Assembly: GCA_014905825.1 (NCBI GenBank)
Contig: JACGCN010000001.1
Span: 3,472,001-3,536,000 of the forward strand
Direction of reading: 5' to 3'
Source: Lyophyllum atratum
Taxonomy: Eukaryota > Basidiomycota > Agaricomycetes > Agaricales > Lyophyllaceae
Length of the DNA: 64,000 nucleotides
Part shown: one piece after another, positions 43,720 through 53,846 of the stretch
Layout of the letters: each line of letters starts with the position of its first letter
How positions within the stretch are numbered: position 1 is the stretch's first letter
Translations under genes and position numbers: made by a program
Notes under the pieces: generated by a model
Told to the model about the DNA's origin: nothing
Database searches by the model: none
What the model saw: only the letters and a program-made list of their open reading frames with translations

Positions 43720-45041
43720 CTAAATTTCCAGGGGAATATCACGGACATTAATGGTACCTTTACGAAGTTGGTCAATCAGATTAGCCAAGACTGCTGACTG
43801 ATCTCTCTCCGCTGCGAGCGCCTCGGTAGCCTGATGTGCCTCTTCAACAGCAGTATTCTTTTCCTTCTGTGCATCTGCATAGCGCTTGTTAAGCTGCACG
43901 ACTTGCTGCTTGTTGAACGTCAGCAGCCCAGAGGAAATAGTTCCAAAATCATTGACCAGCTCGTTGGTTTGCTGCCAGGCGTCTCGAAGCAGCGCAGGGG
44001 AGGCGTAGTGGAAAAATGAGTTCGTTGAGGCTGCGTGAGGGTGCTCTGCTGCTACAAAGACCCAACTGTTTGTCTCTGCGGAAAGACGCTCAGCCTGAAG
44101 AGCAGTCAGGATGCGATATAATAGCTACAGAAATACACAGACCCGTTCAATGAGATTGCTTATTTGTCGTCTAAATCGAGTAGAAGCATCGCCCAAGGTA
44201 GGCCTAGGAGGAGGCAAAGGATGCTGGCGTACAATTGCTGAAATTGTGTCGTAAGACACGCGTATCATGTAGTCAAAATTCAGAGTACTTACAATGCGGT
44301 TTACTCCCTTTCATTGCACCTTCTACAAACCCGCAGTATGGGTTGCTTAAAGTAGGACGAGCCTGTAGGCCAGTGGGAGCAGTCACAATGTCTGGTTGAG
44401 GCGGATGTCGTAGTAAAGGGGAGGAATAAGTCGGGGTAGAAAACAGATCCATGGGAGTAGACGAAGCCATAGCGGAGGATGGAGGCATAGGTGAGGATGG
44501 AGGCATAGGCGAGGATGGAGGCATAGGCGAGGATGGAGGCATAGGTGAGGATGGAGGCATAGGTGAGGATGGAGGCATAGGCGAGGATGGAGGCATAGGC
44601 AAGGATGAAGGTGATCCATTGACGGTTGGTGATGAATCTGGGAAGAGATTGAGGCGAGGAATGATTGGCTGCTGGTTAAACAGCTGGTGCCTGGGTCCTG
44701 GAGTTGGAGTTGTAGGCAGGAGGAGTCCAGGGTCAATGTTGCTGTTGTCCTCAGCCGTACTGCTGACCTGATTCATTCCTGCGGCCTGATGTAAACATTA
44801 GTGTTAGACAAGTATGAAGAAAAGATATTTGACGGACGACCATGGAATTTTTCTTTTGCTTTGCACTGTGCTGGCACTCCGTAAGAAGGGGACGACCTTC
44901 ACATTTTCGGCAACGACGAGGGGCACGACCTGGTTTGGGGGGAATGACAGGAGCCGCAGCTTTACGAGTTGAGGATTTGTGTGGCGACTTCTTCTTAGGA
45001 GATGTTTTCGAAGGGGACTTTTTTGACGGGGTCTTGGGCAT
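43720..45041 (-). CDS. KDZ-associated companion protein: Lys/Ser-rich head, Cys motif, Pro/Ser repeats, coiled-coil tail
   Basis: Four exons that join cleanly. The start at 45041 gives a histone-tail-like basic head (MPKTPSKKSPSKTSPKKKSP), then RRCRKCEGRPLLTECQHS with CxxC plus Cys/His, a candidate zinc site. Exon 2 has seven MPPSSP-type units encoded by an 18-bp minisatellite. Exon 3 is short (RPTLGDASTRFRRQISNLIERV). Exon 4 (about 44125-43720) is helical: ALQAERLSAETNSWVFVAAEHPHAA, later QQTNELVNDF and a heptad-like QLNKRYADAQKEKNTAVEEAHQATEAL. The basic head and Cys site suggest DNA or chromatin binding and the tail oligomerisation, but both are inference. Head-to-head with the transposase gene, 121 bp apart. 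Confidence 0.65.
44472..44605. repeat. Coding minisatellite, 18-bp unit, seven copies plus a partial
   Basis: Unit gaggatggaggcataggy on the plus strand encodes MPPSSP on minus, within the companion gene. Units are nearly identical, so copy number is probably variable between strains. The 18-bp size keeps frame. Confidence 0.92.
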
Positions 45042-45162
45042 GATGGAATGGAGAGGGGAGAATGATTTCGTGATTTCTCTTTTTATATCTGGTCATGAAG
45101 AAATGGCGGAAATGGTCTATATCGATTGTAGCCAATTGGGATGACTTCCTGGTATCTTGCAT

Positions 45163-48100
45163 GCCATGCCACCCATTACCTTACCTCCCGCAAAGAAGCC
45201 ACAAGCAATCGTCCTTCCTGTGCCACAAAAGGTCAATGTTACACTGTTGCCTAGACCCAGTGCCTCGACAAGCTGGACGGATGGCTCACGCTTGACATCT
45301 CCTCAAAAACGACAAAGGGTGCCAATCGATCGTGCTGGCAACCGCAAGAAGAGGATACAAGATGGAGGGGCTGCGGTTCCTGTGTCTGAACCATCTGAGT
45401 ATCCAGTTTCGAACGACTTAGACAATGACCTACCATTGGAGGGGCTGAGTCTGATCATGGAGTCATCCCAAAAGCAAGCTAGCGAAGACCTTGGGGTAGG
45501 CATACTTGAAAACTCAGCTGAGAACAACCAAGATGAGCAGGACTATGCAACATACATGGATCTGGCTTTGTCGGGCGGTGTCGATGTGATCCAGATATAC
45601 CGTGATGTATTTGTTGCACAAGGATGGGATCCAAAATGTGCATCTCGAACGGTCAGTATGGCAATCCTTGGCTCCACATTAATGCATCTAATAAAAATGG
45701 ACCTCATAAGCGTTCTTGGTCACATCTTGAACGTACAAAAATCGGTACAAAAATTGTTGTAGGATGCTATTGCAAAAGGGGTCGACAGAACGGCACATGT
45801 ATTCACCAGCGGTTTTTGGAAGAGTACGGAGAACTTGAGTTTCCAGATGACACATATGCGCTATCTGGTAAGTAAAGTTGTCGAGGAGATGATGCTGTTC
45901 TTATTTTGCTGGTAGATCGAAGCATGGCCTCAACAGTCCTGTTCTCACGTCAGCCTTCAAGTGGCGATGGAAATTATGTCAACTACTTCTCCGTGGGCTC
46001 AAGAGGAGAAACTGTCAAGAGCCGAGCAGTAGTGGTATATGAGGGTAATGATATTGGAGGGGGATTGTGGAGGTGCCTAAAGGATACACAAAACAACTGC
46101 TCTCACGTTGTGGATTCCAAGGCCATGCTTCAGAAGTTACTGAGGGTGGGACTGGCTGACAATGATCACGATGACCGTGAAATTGGTGGTAATGCTGTGG
46201 ATGCAGGTGAGAGCGAACCAGCATCTGATCATATATACAAATTTCTGACACTCTCGATCCCTGTAGCGCTGATGAGCCAAAGCAGAAATGTGACCCGAAA
46301 AAGTGCTGCTGTTTCCTACCTACCGATTTTACCACCTCTTTGGGCTGCTCTTGATACAGACATTATCCACTACACGCGGTGCAAGCCTTGCAGAGAGCCT
46401 CCACCACTCTTACGGCTGGATCACCGCTCCACATGTCCATCCTGCCCAATGCGAACACTCTATGACCCCACACTCCACATTGTTGAGCAGGACTGCATCA
46501 TTTACGGCCTGACGGAAGCACTTCAAAGTCGAATTCAGTTGCAAGGCTGTCCGAATTGTCCTGGGCGAGCTCGTCGTTTTATAGGGCCTGATCCTCGAAA
46601 CCTTGGAATCTTTAACTTGAATAATCGTGTTCTATTCACCCACGAGCTGCTGGACGATTATACAAGCATCTATACCTCATCTGAAACTCCATTCACTGCA
46701 TGGGTAACTGTGCTCACTCGGAGGTACGATGCAAACGCCTCACCAAAACCCTTTGTTACGGAACAAGTCTTTCGAATGGCGTGGTTCGCTTATGTGGATC
46801 TTCAAGACTTCCGAGACGACATGCGATGTCCGAAGTGTGGTCCTATGCCGGAGGATGTCATATGGGATGGCGTGACTGTTGGATTCAACAAGAAGCATAT
46901 CTTGCCCACATTGCGACCTCCAACATTTTCCGATAAGGAAGTAGCGCCCGTACGGAACAACCAGTATATCTGGAAACAGCAGGTATTGTCAGATGCTAAG
47001 CTCCGGAGGCAATTACGGAAGGTGGTGAAAGGTGCAGGTGAGGTTCGCTCGATACCGTCGAAAACGGTTGACGACTCGGAGGATGATGAGGTTGGAGAGA
47101 AGAAAAGATCAGAAGCTGCAATTAAGGCAGAGATCGAACGGTTGTCCTCCATCCCTGGTCTTCTCATGACATTGAAGTCGATCGACCTGAGTCTTGGATC
47201 ACTGTGCGACAAGTACTTTGGTTTGGCTGCAATCAGTGCAGGGATCATGCCACCAAAAGTATATAAAAAGCTTTTCATTCAGGTATGTGCTTTTTCCCTG
47301 GGACGATTGGACATATTGACGATGAGACTCAGCTTGCCGCAGAGGAATCAGTGCTGCAAATGTTGAACAAAAAGGCATTGGATGAACTCACAAATTTCAA
47401 CGCCAACCCATGTTCGACAGCTGCTTCCCAGATGATAGACCGTCCAGTGCTTCTGGGGGTCCTGAAGTATCATGGTGCGCCATACCCAGAGGCAGTACTT
47501 GGGCTGTGCCGATGGCTGTTACATCGAGGTCTGGAAGTGTATAACCAAGTGATGAAGCAGTCGTCCCATAATAGCCTGGAGACTGTACCGATCAAGGAGG
47601 GAGATTGGCGAGAGGTACGGATCTGACTGAGACTTGAAATTCAACTTCTAATGATATTTTTTACATGGATATAGACAGGCTGCTGCTATAGCTTGCCCCA
47701 GATTCGCCATCGCCCTGTGTATGAAAATCTCAGATATGATGTCCGAGCAGAAACCGGCAATAATCGTGGTGCAAAATGTTCCAAGTATTATGCCCAATAC
47801 GGAGCAAAGAAATTAACCGGAGGTATCATGGCAGCTTGGTGCACTCACAGTGTGTGCTATGGCTTCCATTTTATCCCTAACGGAGAAGGGAGGAATGATG
47901 TGTTTTCTGCGATGTATACAAGGTGGGAAAGGGCCCCAAAGAGGATTGTCTACGATTTCGCATGCGCCCTCGGACCCTACTGTCTCATCCGAGAACCAGC
48001 CTTTTTCTCGGAGAGCACGTACGGTGTTGACGTCTTCCATGCAAGTGACCACAAGAAATGCGCACCAGCTGCCTTTTTGGAGACGTACATGTCAGTTGAC

Positions 48101-48441
48101 CCCCGCGTGTCGATGGTGAATTCCAGCGCAGCAGAATGTGGTAATGGGGGTATCAAGCGGATCCGGAAATCAGTCAGTTACATGGGACAGGCGCACGCAA
48201 TCATGTACACAAAGGTTTTTGTATCAGTTTGGAACCGGTTGAGGATACGCGATGCCAACCGTAAGTAGTGCAGATTTGTTACAGTATTTTGAATAGATTG
48301 ATGGGCGGATGAAAGTCATTATTGAACTGAAGATGTAAAGTTGAGTCACACACCTCCATCCTGAATGTCTCTAGTCATTTAGATGACGCTCTCCAGGCAT
48401 ACCTTCCTTTGTCAAATGATATGCTTGTGGCGAATGAGTGA
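45163..48441 (+). CDS. KDZ (Kyakuja-Dileera-Zisupton) transposase with CxC5/CxC6-like cysteine clusters
   Basis: Cut-and-paste transposase of the KDZ superfamily, about 950 residues. The N-terminus is basic and disordered (RLTSPQKRQRVPIDRAGNRKKR). Next comes a Cys region in two parts: CYCKRGRQNGTC and, after an intron at about 45870-45914, GLWRCLKDTQNNCSHV; then CKPCREPPPL, STCPSCPMRTLYD, GCPNCPGRARRF, NLNNRVLFTHELLDDYTS and MRCPKCGPMPEDVIWDGVTV, resembling the CxC5/CxC6 clusters described with KDZ transposases. The RNase-H-like core gives the catalytic acids in YDFACALGPYC, YGVDVFHASDH and SSAAECGNGGIKRIRKSVSYM. Two more introns (about 47282-47338, 47614-47676) and a last one at about 48260-48380 lead to a stop at 48439-48441. 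The frame is open and all three acids are present, so it may be active. Confidence 0.92.
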
Positions 48442-48468
48442 GTTTCAAGCGGAACAGTTATTTCTGTC

Positions 48469-48531
48469 GCAAACTTATCACAAACTTATCACAAAATTAT
48501 CACAAAATTATCACAAACACCCATCACAAAC
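48469..48531. repeat. Short tandem repeat, ttatcacaaa, about five copies
   Basis: The 10-11-bp unit ttatcacaaa repeats between the transposase stop and the next small gene. Simple-sequence character; could be a subterminal protein-binding array, but there is no proof. Confidence 0.7.
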
Positions 48532-48609
48532 CAACATCTTCGACATTCAAAATCGGTCTCTCTCCTTACCTCAAGCTGTCCCTATTCTTTCTTCTTACTT
48601 ATACCCAAG

Positions 48610-49141
48610 ATGGGTCGACGGCGGCTATATTCTGATGCAGAACGCAAAGAACGACACCGACAGGCATCTGCACAATATTATGAACGCAATCTCAAAACAT
48701 GCCGTGAAAAAGCACGCACAGTGGCTGCACGGTACGTCATGGCAGCTTTATAATTCAACATCATCCTATAGTCAGAATCACAGGAATCGTCTTAGAATGG
48801 AGAGCAATGTAACAGAAAAGGGGGACCAAGGAGGGACCAATGTGTCGGCACCCATTGAGACTGCTCTTCAATCTCCAGCCATACTTCCCCCTCGATTCTA
48901 CAGTAGAACATGCACGTCTACTGGTTCTCAGGGTACAGATTTGGTCGAGAGGAGCCATCTGGCGCGTCAATCCCCACTTCCACCGTCATCGCCTCTTCCA
49001 CCATCCTCACCGCTTCCACCATCCTCCCCGCCAACCGAAAGCGACGGGTCTGATTCTGAAGGAATTGAATCAAAATGTGGCGGAGAAACCTATGATTCAG
49101 ATGAAGAGTTTTATAAACTGCTGGGTCTTTCAAAGGACTGA
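48610..49141 (+). CDS. Small basic KDZ-neighbour protein with LPPSSP repeats and acidic C-terminus
   Basis: Two exons. Exon 1 (48610 to about 48732) reads MGRRRLYSDAERKERHRQAS, then QYYERNLKTCREKARTVAAR: a short, highly basic helix with the look of a DNA-binding leader. A GTACGT donor and TATAG acceptor (about 48771) join to exon 2 in frame. That exon contains three LPPSSP units near 48976-49030, coded by an 18-bp repeat like that of the companion gene at 43720, and ends acidic (SDGSDSEG, YDSDEEFYKLLGLSKD). About 164 residues. I do not recognise a named family; similar short basic leaders occur in proteins beside fungal transposons. Confidence 0.65.
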
Positions 49142-49328
49142 TAGAGGAGGTATATTCTATGTTAACTATCTTCATGAATTGAGTGCTCACAGGTATCCCA
49201 CCACATATTTTAGGTATGTCGAGTGGTGGAGTGCCAATTTTAGGTATATGGAGGATCAGGGTCTCAACCCTGAGTCAGCTATTTTTATCAAATTGTATGA
49301 TTGATGGTGCCATCAAATGCTTAAAAGT

Positions 49329-49378
49329 GTATCAAATTCATACGAGTTGTACTGTCCCTAATTGCATCAGTTTGATAC
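49329..49378. repeat. 50-bp palindrome-ended repeat, copy 1
   Basis: Begins gtatcaaattcata and ends cagtttgatac, so its ends are inverted repeats of about 8-10 bp. A second copy in the same orientation lies at 50011-50061, and the similarity also covers the preceding 10 bp. The two copies bracket the small CxxC gene. Confidence 0.8.
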
Positions 49379-49491
49379 ATGTTGAGTCGCGACACATCAT
49401 TATCATTTCTCTCTCTGTGATCTGTGCTCGGAAGGAGCTTATTTTTGGGCAAAAGGTCCAATACACATCTTTGCAGATCATCGGGTACGGA

Positions 49492-49782
49492 TCAACTTTC
49501 ACGAACCTCCCATCCATCGCGGTGTGTCCATCCAACCGGTGGCTCCAGTTCCGGCCCCAGATCTATGTCACCGCCACCCCATGCTCCAAATACCTTCTTC
49601 TGCTCTTCAATTGACGCCTCAATGCAGCTCCTGCAAATCACGCAGTGCCTTTTCCTGGTCCAATCCTCCCATTCCACCGTGTCCTGCCCCTCCTTCAAGC
49701 GATCTCGCAATCCTTTTGCCGGAAACAACGCCCATCCGTTCACCATCTTCGGCTGCCCGCAGAAATTGCAATTCGGCTTCAT
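49492..49782 (-). CDS. Small CxxC protein in the KDZ block
   Basis: A 96-residue single exon. MKPNCNFCGQPK at the N-terminus and RKRHCVICRSCIEASIEEQK in the middle give two Cys pairs, a possible single zinc-binding site. The frame is open for about 28 codons upstream of the chosen ATG (VESVLDRLDRLN) to a TGA, so either this ATG is the start or an unseen upstream exon splices in. Tail acidic and Trp-rich. Not recognised; the location suggests a transposon companion. Confidence 0.5.
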   Translation of the reverse strand: MKPNCNFCGQPKMVNGWALFPAKGLRDRLKEGQDTVEWEDWTRKRHCVICRSCIEASIEEQKKVFGAWGGGDIDLGPELEPPVGWTHRDGWEVRES

Positions 49783-50010
49783 GTTCAGCCGATCCAGCCT
49801 ATCCAGGACGCTCTCTACGGAGACCCCTTGGTCCTTCCCCGCCTCTGTGTCAGACTTCGTTTCTTCACATGGAAGTCATGAAGGTGAGTGTTGGCACTGT
49901 TACAATTCACAACTTGACTCACCTTTTACAGCAGGGGTGCTGTTCTCAATTGCTTGCTTTTCCATGTTGGAAGTGGGGACAGACTTCAAGCTGCATTAAA
50001 CGCTCAAAAG

Positions 50011-50061
50011 TATATCAAATTCATATGAGTTGTATTGTCCCTAATTGCATCAATTTGATAC
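50011..50061. repeat. 50-bp palindrome-ended repeat, copy 2
   Basis: Second copy of the repeat at 49329-49378, about 85 percent alike by eye. Here the inverted ends read tatcaaatt and aatttgata, a better match than in copy 1. It overlaps the 3' end of the gene at 50050-50809, whose stop lies inside it. Confidence 0.8.
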
Positions 50062-50809
50062 GTGTCCTTCAGATTGGTACATTTCTGGAATAGGAAGCTC
50101 GATCTGATTCTTGTATGAGCATTGGATCCGGCGATGAAGTTTGCGAATGATGTGCGCGAGCTTTGGACAGTCCGAATCGAACAGGTCAACACGTCGGTAA
50201 ATCAGAAATCCCCCATAAGCATACTCCTCTGGACCCATCATGTTGGCGGGGGTAAATGCTCCAATAAACGGGTTGTAGACATCATACGGAATCAGGCCAT
50301 CTCCCATCTTTCGGAAAAGACTGGGGTTCCTTGGAGGCAGGAAGTACTCGAGTGAACGGCTCATTATGAACGTTGGTTTTTTCTTAGGCTATAAGTTGAG
50401 GCGATAGGTTCAAACTAGGGTGAAAATATGATGCAATGGAACTTACAAAGCGGTAGAGATAGATGGGTAACAACGGAAGTTTCATGCACATGGGCCGAAT
50501 GCATGTATCCAAGGAATCGCAGTCGTGATCGCACTGGATCTTTAGCGTGTAAATTGTGAACATTGTATAAGGGCTGCGAAGTGGAAAAGGAGCGTACTGC
50601 AATATCTCTAATTTCTGTTCTTCCTGGGTGAGGGGATTAGTGGGAGGACATATCAAAAAGCTGTAATACTCACGACGCTGAACTTCGCGGAAATATGCTG
50701 TCTCTTCCATCATGGTGGAGATCGCAGTGCTGGTGACTGACTTAAAATTTCCCTGACTTAAAAAGGCCAGTGTATGCGGCCGGCCCGAGTTGTCTGAGGT
50801 GATGGACAC
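50050..50809 (-). CDS. Unrecognised KDZ-block protein
   Basis: Starts at or downstream of 50809 (a possible ATG at MMEETAYFREVQRR). The clearest part is the last exon after the intron at about 50395-50447: MSRSLEYFLPPRNPSLFRK, PYDVYNPFIGAFTPANMMG, and FLIYRRVDLFDSDCPKLAHI, which looks like real folded protein. The middle can be read in two frames depending on whether a strong GTGAGT donor near 50672 is used; one gives LYNVHNLHAKDPVRSRLRFL, the other is unspliced. I could not reconcile both ends in a single model. No family recognised. Divergent from the next gene with essentially no spacer. Confidence 0.5.
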
Positions 50810-50971
50810 ATGCTCGGATACATGAAAATCAATCGATATCTCAGATCAGCTCTTGAAAGAGAAATAAAATATACCCTTGCACCGCCATATTCCCAAACAC
50901 CACTTGCGTACTCGCCCACTCCCAGGATTAAATGGACAGTACGTCTTGAACCCCTCACTGATGAAGGAGAA

Positions 50972-53006
50972 ATGCTGAACTCCTCAATAGAAATTTCACA
51001 GTTAAATACAGACATTGCTGCACTTGAAAGCAAGATATCTGTTGCGGAGGGAAATTTGAGCGCCCTTGTATTGAAGGGTGGAAAAAAGCCTACTCCCGGC
51101 GCTAAAGGTGTGCCATACAGTATTATTGCTGTGGACAATTTGGACAGTTTCTAAAATGAAAAACAGGTCAGCAAAGTAAAGCGAGAAATGCATTGCAGAA
51201 GACAAAAGACTTGCTGGCGAACAAAAAATCCGAGCTATACAGCATTCAGGTTGAGCAGTCCCAGACCATCGGAGAGAAGCGTGGCCCATCTCAAGAGGAA
51301 GATCGTGACCCGAAGAAGGGGAGGAGGGACGACAATATGGATGAAGACGACTTAAGTGATTTATCATCCATAGGCGGTGGTACTCTTGCTGGTGACATCG
51401 AGGAGAACCAGGAGGGTCGGAACGTCACTTCCATGGATGGTGGAAGCGTGGTTGGAGGTCATGTCGGAGGAGCCATTGTGAAGGAGGGCCTAGATGTCAA
51501 GGGCGGATCGTCCGCAAAAATGGAGAGAGATCCAGGCGGAAGACCGGGGTTGGCAAAGGCTGGGAGTGAGGAGGAGAGAGTGGCCGCTGTCACGGAGGAG
51601 TTTGGATCAGAGAAGAGTTCAGCTCACCTAGAACAGGATGTTGTCATGCAGGACGATGTGCGGGATGGAAATACAGGTGCTGTGGAAGGCATCAACGCGA
51701 ATGACAAGGGCGAACGAAAGGGGCCACCTACCATGGACATTGACCAGGTCACTATTGCTTCAGATGTCGTAAAGGCGAGGGAGGTGGCTGTTGGGAGTGT
51801 GAAGGGTGATGTGGGGGTGGATATGACCAAGCTGTTGTCGATGGATGATTTACCGGGTGGGACTGCACTGGATGTGGAGATCAGCGAGATGAAGACAGGG
51901 AAGAGGGATGAAAAGAAGGGCATGGGGCAGGAAGAGAATTTGTCAGGTGACGAGGTCGTCGAAGTGGAAGAGACCGCTGCACCAGGTAAAGGGAAGGAGA
52001 AGTCCAAATCGAAAAAAGGGAAGGAAAAGTCTGAGACTGCGTCAAAGAAGGAGAGGAAGAAGACTATTGGTGCCGGTGAGTCGGATAACTTTCATCTGCG
52101 AACGTATTCTGATTATGAATCTCGTGTAGATGATGAGTCTGAGGGGTCGGGTGATGAGCAAGAGAAACCATCTGCAAAAACAAACGAGAAATTGTATGAA
52201 GACTTATCGGAGGATGAGAAGGAGAACTTGCCTGGTGAGCTATTTCCCCTCTCATTCTGTCGCATTTCTAAAAGACCATAGCCAAGGCCCGTAAAGAATT
52301 CCGACTATTCTTGAAGAAAGGAACACCTGTGGGGAGTGGACTTCGAAGAATGATACGGGAGAACCAGTGGCTCCTTCCTGAAAGTGCCACCATATCTCGG
52401 GAACTCGCGCTGCACATCCTGGGCTCCACACATGCCAACACACAGTGTCTCTTTCATCGTGAGACCAAGGCAGAAGGCAAGAAGGGTGGTTTCACGAAAG
52501 GCATTGTGCTCACGGGGACACCTGGCCCAAGGTTGGTGAAGTCGAAGAATATGCCCAGACCGAAAGCTCCTGCCGAAGGCCTACTTCACTGTGGGTGCGA
52601 GGAAGATAAGGCGTTACTCGACTTCATCTTCTGGAAGACATGGAAGGCGACCTATACATCAAGTTATAAGAAGTCGTATACGGAGGGCTTAGCAACGCAA
52701 CGATTGGAACCTCGATCCCGGATGTTCATGGTGCACGCAGTGGAGGAGTATTCAGGTTTGAAGTTGGACGATTTCTACACTGGTCCTGGGAATGCGGAAG
52801 ATGATGATGAGGCGGAATTTCCTAATTTCTTTGGGCCTGAGCATCAAAGGAAGATGGTGCGATCTTCACTCATCGTACTGATGGAGAGGCTCCAAGTTTA
52901 TAACTCGATTTTGGGTGGTCTGGAGCCGTTTGGAGCTGCTATGGGGCCACAGGACAATGAACAGGCGAAAGAAGCTTTCATAGACCCTACTCTCGCAGAT
53001 CAGTAG
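50972..53006 (+). CDS. KDZ-block protein: coiled coil, long acidic disordered region, compact C-terminal domain
   Basis: About 620 residues, not recognised. Exon 1 starts at 50972 (the frame is open back to 50810) with a coiled-coil-like ISQLNTDIAALESKISVAEG. A GTGTGC donor at about 51109 and a CAG acceptor at about 51167 continue to ALQKTKDLLANKKSELYSIQ. Next come roughly 300 acidic and Gly/Lys-rich residues (DEDDLSDLSS, KGKEKSKSKKGKEKSE). An intron at about 52213-52281 leads to a C-terminal domain of about 240 residues: KARKEFRLFLKKGTPVGSGL, LALHILGSTHANTQCLFHRE, LLHCGCEEDKALLDFIFWKTW, FGPEHQRKMVRSSLIVLMER. That domain has a defined, mixed composition like a catalytic or binding fold. Function unknown. 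Confidence 0.6.
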
Positions 53007-53376
53007 TCGTTTTGTGATGCTTTGAATATACCTTGCTATTGATATGATCTGACGATGTATAACACAGACACACGGTGCAGAAGTTGAAGATTTGATGAGG
53101 GTCGAACGTGATGTCATTTTGCAAAAAATAATGCAACAAATGGTAATCGAACACTTGCCGTCTAGTTATTGCTGTACGCAAATTGCAGCAAAGCTACTAA
53201 GCAATATAGGCTGGACAAGTTGACTCTAAAATGTGATTGTGTCCAGTTTCTCTATTATGCACTCAAGGAGGAACTGCTGGAATTATACACCTGTATGTAC
53301 TAGAGTATTGGAGATGAATCTACGGTAAATACTAGGGCATTGAAATTAGGAGGCTTTCGAGTGACCATAACCCTCC

Positions 53377-53722
53377 TCATAACATATGGCTCTTGGGGAT
53401 GTGCAGCGTCATATAATTGGACCATGGTGCGGCTTTTTTTGCACCAGTATTCTGGATAGCTCCTTCAGACTCGATTGGGGTCATGAAGTGGTAGGCCAAC
53501 TCACGATGTGTTGGTCGCAGCCCTTGAATCAGCAAATGCCATTGTTCTGACACAGGGTTGAAGTAGATGTCGGGCATTGCCTAAACACATTCAACGTCAG
53601 TAATTCATACAAATGACATGAAATCAACAAGTGCACTTGCGTTTCAATGGGCTGTTCAGGTAAAGCACGTTGGCTAGAGCTGCACAATGTGTGGGTGAGG
53701 CAAGCGTCAACAACACCCTGGA
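53377..53722 (-). CDS. Possible small gene or fragment, unrecognised
   Basis: Two stretches joined by a credible intron (about 53585-53636): QRALPEQPIETQ then AMPDIYFNPVSEQWHLLIQG, LRPTHRELAYHF and a stop at 53377. The start is unclear because upstream sequence runs into the 196-bp satellite. It may be a truncated companion gene of the KDZ block. Confidence 0.35.
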
Positions 53723-53846
53723 GAAAGAACAATTTAATCCAAATGGGTCTATACGGAGAAGCAATTGGATGGCGGAACGCGACCATATTCTCATACCTGT
53801 GGAAATAGCCGTATCCAGGTATGTTATCAGAATATGTGTGAATCCA

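Larger units (their letters stand above)
41173..53006. mobile_element. KDZ transposon with TET/JBP and companion genes (outer ends not found)
   Basis: This span groups the TET/JBP gene, the KDZ transposase and the small unassigned genes around them. They are listed together because fungal TET/JBP genes are known to travel with or amplify beside KDZ elements, and because the small genes have the basic, acidic, coiled-coil or CxxC character of transposon companions. I could not find terminal inverted repeats or a target duplication enclosing the block. The limits given are simply the first and last supported gene, and the element may be smaller or extend to about 53.8 kb. Confidence 0.6.

Noticed and set aside
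46303..46936. Overlapping plus-strand frames inside the transposase region
   Set aside because: They are out of frame with the Cys-cluster exon, which is open for nearly 490 codons and carries the recognisable motifs.
41173..53006. Exact terminal inverted repeats for the KDZ element
   Set aside because: I looked near 40,450-41,170 and 53,000-53,850 for matching inverted ends and flanking duplications and found none that I could defend.
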